From contig JBLHRE010000097.1 of the NCBI GenBank assembly GCA_047625765.1, positions 1 through 7,005 of the forward strand: a stretch of 7,005 nt of DNA, written 5' to 3'. Origin of the DNA: JBLHRE01 sp047625765 (GTDB lineage Bacteria > Bacteroidota > Bacteroidia > Flavobacteriales > JBLHRE01). The position numbers and the translations under genes were made by a program. This document shows, in pieces, positions 5,727-7,005 of the stretch; the first letter of the stretch is position 1; every line of letters starts with the position of its first letter. The notes below the pieces were generated by a model. That model was given only the letters and a program-made list of their open reading frames with translations. It made no database searches and had not been told where the DNA came from.

Positions 5727-7005
5727 TTATATGATATGCTTGGTCGCATATTCAATAAATTGTAGCACCTCATCTTTAATGGTTTTTAGATGTGCATTTT
5801 TATCTGCAAGACTTATATCCTGTTCTATGCAATCTTCTAAAGATTTTGCCGCCATTCCAGATTTTACTAGGCCCATAGTTTTTAGACTACTTTTAAATTT
5901 ATGACTTTCCTTATTTAAAGTGTCAATATTTTGATCTTCAATTGCTTTATCAATAACTTCTAAACTCACTGGGCCGTCCTCCATAAAGATCTTTATCATC
6001 TGTATAAAGAATGCGTGGTCACTGCCTGTCATAGCTCTAAGATTGCTTAAATCATATGGTCCATCATTATTCATATCCAATTCTTTGTCTATTGTTGTAT
6101 TATCTGGCGTAGCTAATTTCACCTGTTTTTTACCATGAGCGGCAATTACAAATGCCAATTCATCGGGTTTAAAAGGTTTAGACAATACTTCGTTTAGCCC
6201 TTTTGCCAAATATTCGTCCTTTTCATTCTCTAAGGCATGAGCAGTTAAGGCGATTATTGGAATTTGAGCTTTTCGTTTGTTTTCCAAAGAGCGGATATGC
6301 ATGGTTGCTTCTATTCCATCCATAATTGGCATTTGAATATCCATAAGAATAACGTCATAGTCATTCTTTTTATGCATATCCAAAGCAATCTGTCCGTTAT
6401 CAGCTACATCAACTGCAACACCCCTGTTTTTAAGCACATTTAAGGCCAATTGCTGGTTAAGAAGGTTGTCTTCGGCTAGAAGTATTTTGTAGCCTTCTAA
6501 CGAAACTTTTTCGATGCTAGATTTCGGTTTCTCTTCGATTTTGGCAGACGCATCTTTTTTAATTGGGAAATCGATAATAAGGTTGCAACAAGTTCCTTTG
6601 TTGACCTCACTTTCAATAGTGATTTCACCTTCCATCAAATCCACAATATTCTTAACAATGCTTAAGCCCAATCCAGTTCCTGCGTACAATCTGTTATTAT
6701 CTTGTTGAACTTGAGTAAAGCTTTCGAAAATCTTATCTTTTTTGTTTTCAGGTATTCCTATGCCTGTGTCTGTAACTTTAAGAAGGATTTTCATACTATT
6801 ATTACTCACTTCTAATTGAGAAACATCGAGACTTACACTTCCTTCTTTGGTAAATTTTATAGCATTGCTTAGCAAGTTGGTTAGCACCTGAGATAAACGT
6901 GTTACATCGCCATAAAGATTAGCGGGTAGTTTGTCATCTACTTTGAAAGTAAGACTAATGCCTTTTTCTTTGGCATTGGCTCTGTGAATTATTTCTTGAC
7001 GGTGG
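5727..7005 (-). CDS. Hybrid sensor histidine kinase, C-terminal part: HATPase, receiver, HPt (cut by window edge)
   Basis: The frame is open from the right edge, with about 425 residues visible; the GTG at 6887 is internal, because upstream codons encode ANLYGDVTRLSQVLTNLLSN, part of the same ATPase domain. In order: HATPase_c with N box NLLSNAIKFT (about 6849-6878), G1 box DTGIGIP and G2 box GTGLGLSIVKNIVDLMEG; a receiver domain starting YKILLAEDN, with phospho-acceptor Asp in ILMDIQMP (codon 6339-6341), the Thr in ALTAHA and Lys in SKPF; and an HPt domain with phospho-acceptor His in ESHKFKSSLKTMG (codon 5901-5903). This supports an internal His-Asp-His phosphorelay; the His that autophosphorylates (HisKA) and the sensor part lie outside the window. 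The architecture resembles BarA/EvgS-type hybrids, but the partner regulator and signal are unknown. The stop is 2 bp from the convergent aquaporin stop, so no terminator fits between them. Confidence 0.93.
   Translation of the reverse strand, partial: HRQEIIHRANAKEKGISLTFKVDDKLPANLYGDVTRLSQVLTNLLSNAIKFTKEGSVSLDVSQLEVSNNSMKILLKVTDTGIGIPENKKDKIFESFTQVQQDNNRLYAGTGLGLSIVKNIVDLMEGEITIESEVNKGTCCNLIIDFPIKKDASAKIEEKPKSSIEKVSLEGYKILLAEDNLLNQQLALNVLKNRGVAVDVADNGQIALDMHKKNDYDVILMDIQMPIMDGIEATMHIRSLENKRKAQIPIIALTAHALENEKDEYLAKGLNEVLSKPFKPDELAFVIAAHGKKQVKLATPDNTTIDKELDMNNDGPYDLSNLRAMTGSDHAFFIQMIKIFMEDGPVSLEVIDKAIEDQNIDTLNKESHKFKSSLKTMGLVKSGMAAKSLEDCIEQDISLADKNAHLKTIKDEVLQFIEYATKHII

Noticed and set aside
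6885..6887. GTG at 6887 as the start of the kinase gene
   Set aside because: The frame continues upstream to the window edge with residues belonging to the same ATPase domain (GDVTRLSQVLTNLLSN).

Overview
This window reads as chromosomal DNA from a member of the Bacteroidota, most likely a Flavobacteriia-type lineage; I cannot place it more finely. The evidence is the AT-rich composition, the scarcity of Shine-Dalgarno sequences before starts, two clean matches to the Bacteroidota promoter form (TTG, about 17-23 nt, TAnnTTTG), a dnaA gene with a family-typical product, and a Bacteroidota-style lipoprotein.

Layout, left to right. The 5' end of dnaB (replicative helicase) runs off the left edge on the minus strand. 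Only 19 bp away, a plus-strand gene encodes a predicted lipoprotein with a propeller-like C-terminal part. A roughly 380-bp gap follows; it is not empty, but holds the decayed remains of a minus-strand GNAT acetyltransferase gene and then the strong intrinsic terminator of dnaA. Complete dnaA follows (minus strand). An AT-rich spacer of about 300 bp separates it from a minus-strand gene for a Tat-signal protein of the 5'-nucleotidase/metallophosphatase type, in which the metal-binding motifs I could align are all replaced. Divergent from it, a good promoter drives a hotdog-fold acyl-CoA thioesterase. Six bases after that gene stands an aquaporin gene broken by several frameshifts and a stop codon, all in its first third. 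The right end is the C-terminal part of a large hybrid sensor histidine kinase (ATPase, receiver and HPt domains), running off the right edge on the minus strand and meeting the aquaporin gene tail to tail with a 2-bp gap.

The genes do not form one pathway. dnaA and dnaB act together in replication initiation; the thioesterase and the aquaporin probably shared a transcript; the rest look independent. The theme of the window is gene decay beside essential replication genes: one GNAT remnant, one broken aquaporin and one apparently catalytically dead phosphatase homologue within about 4 kb. I see no CRISPR array, tRNA, rRNA, insertion sequence, phage gene or convincing new system.
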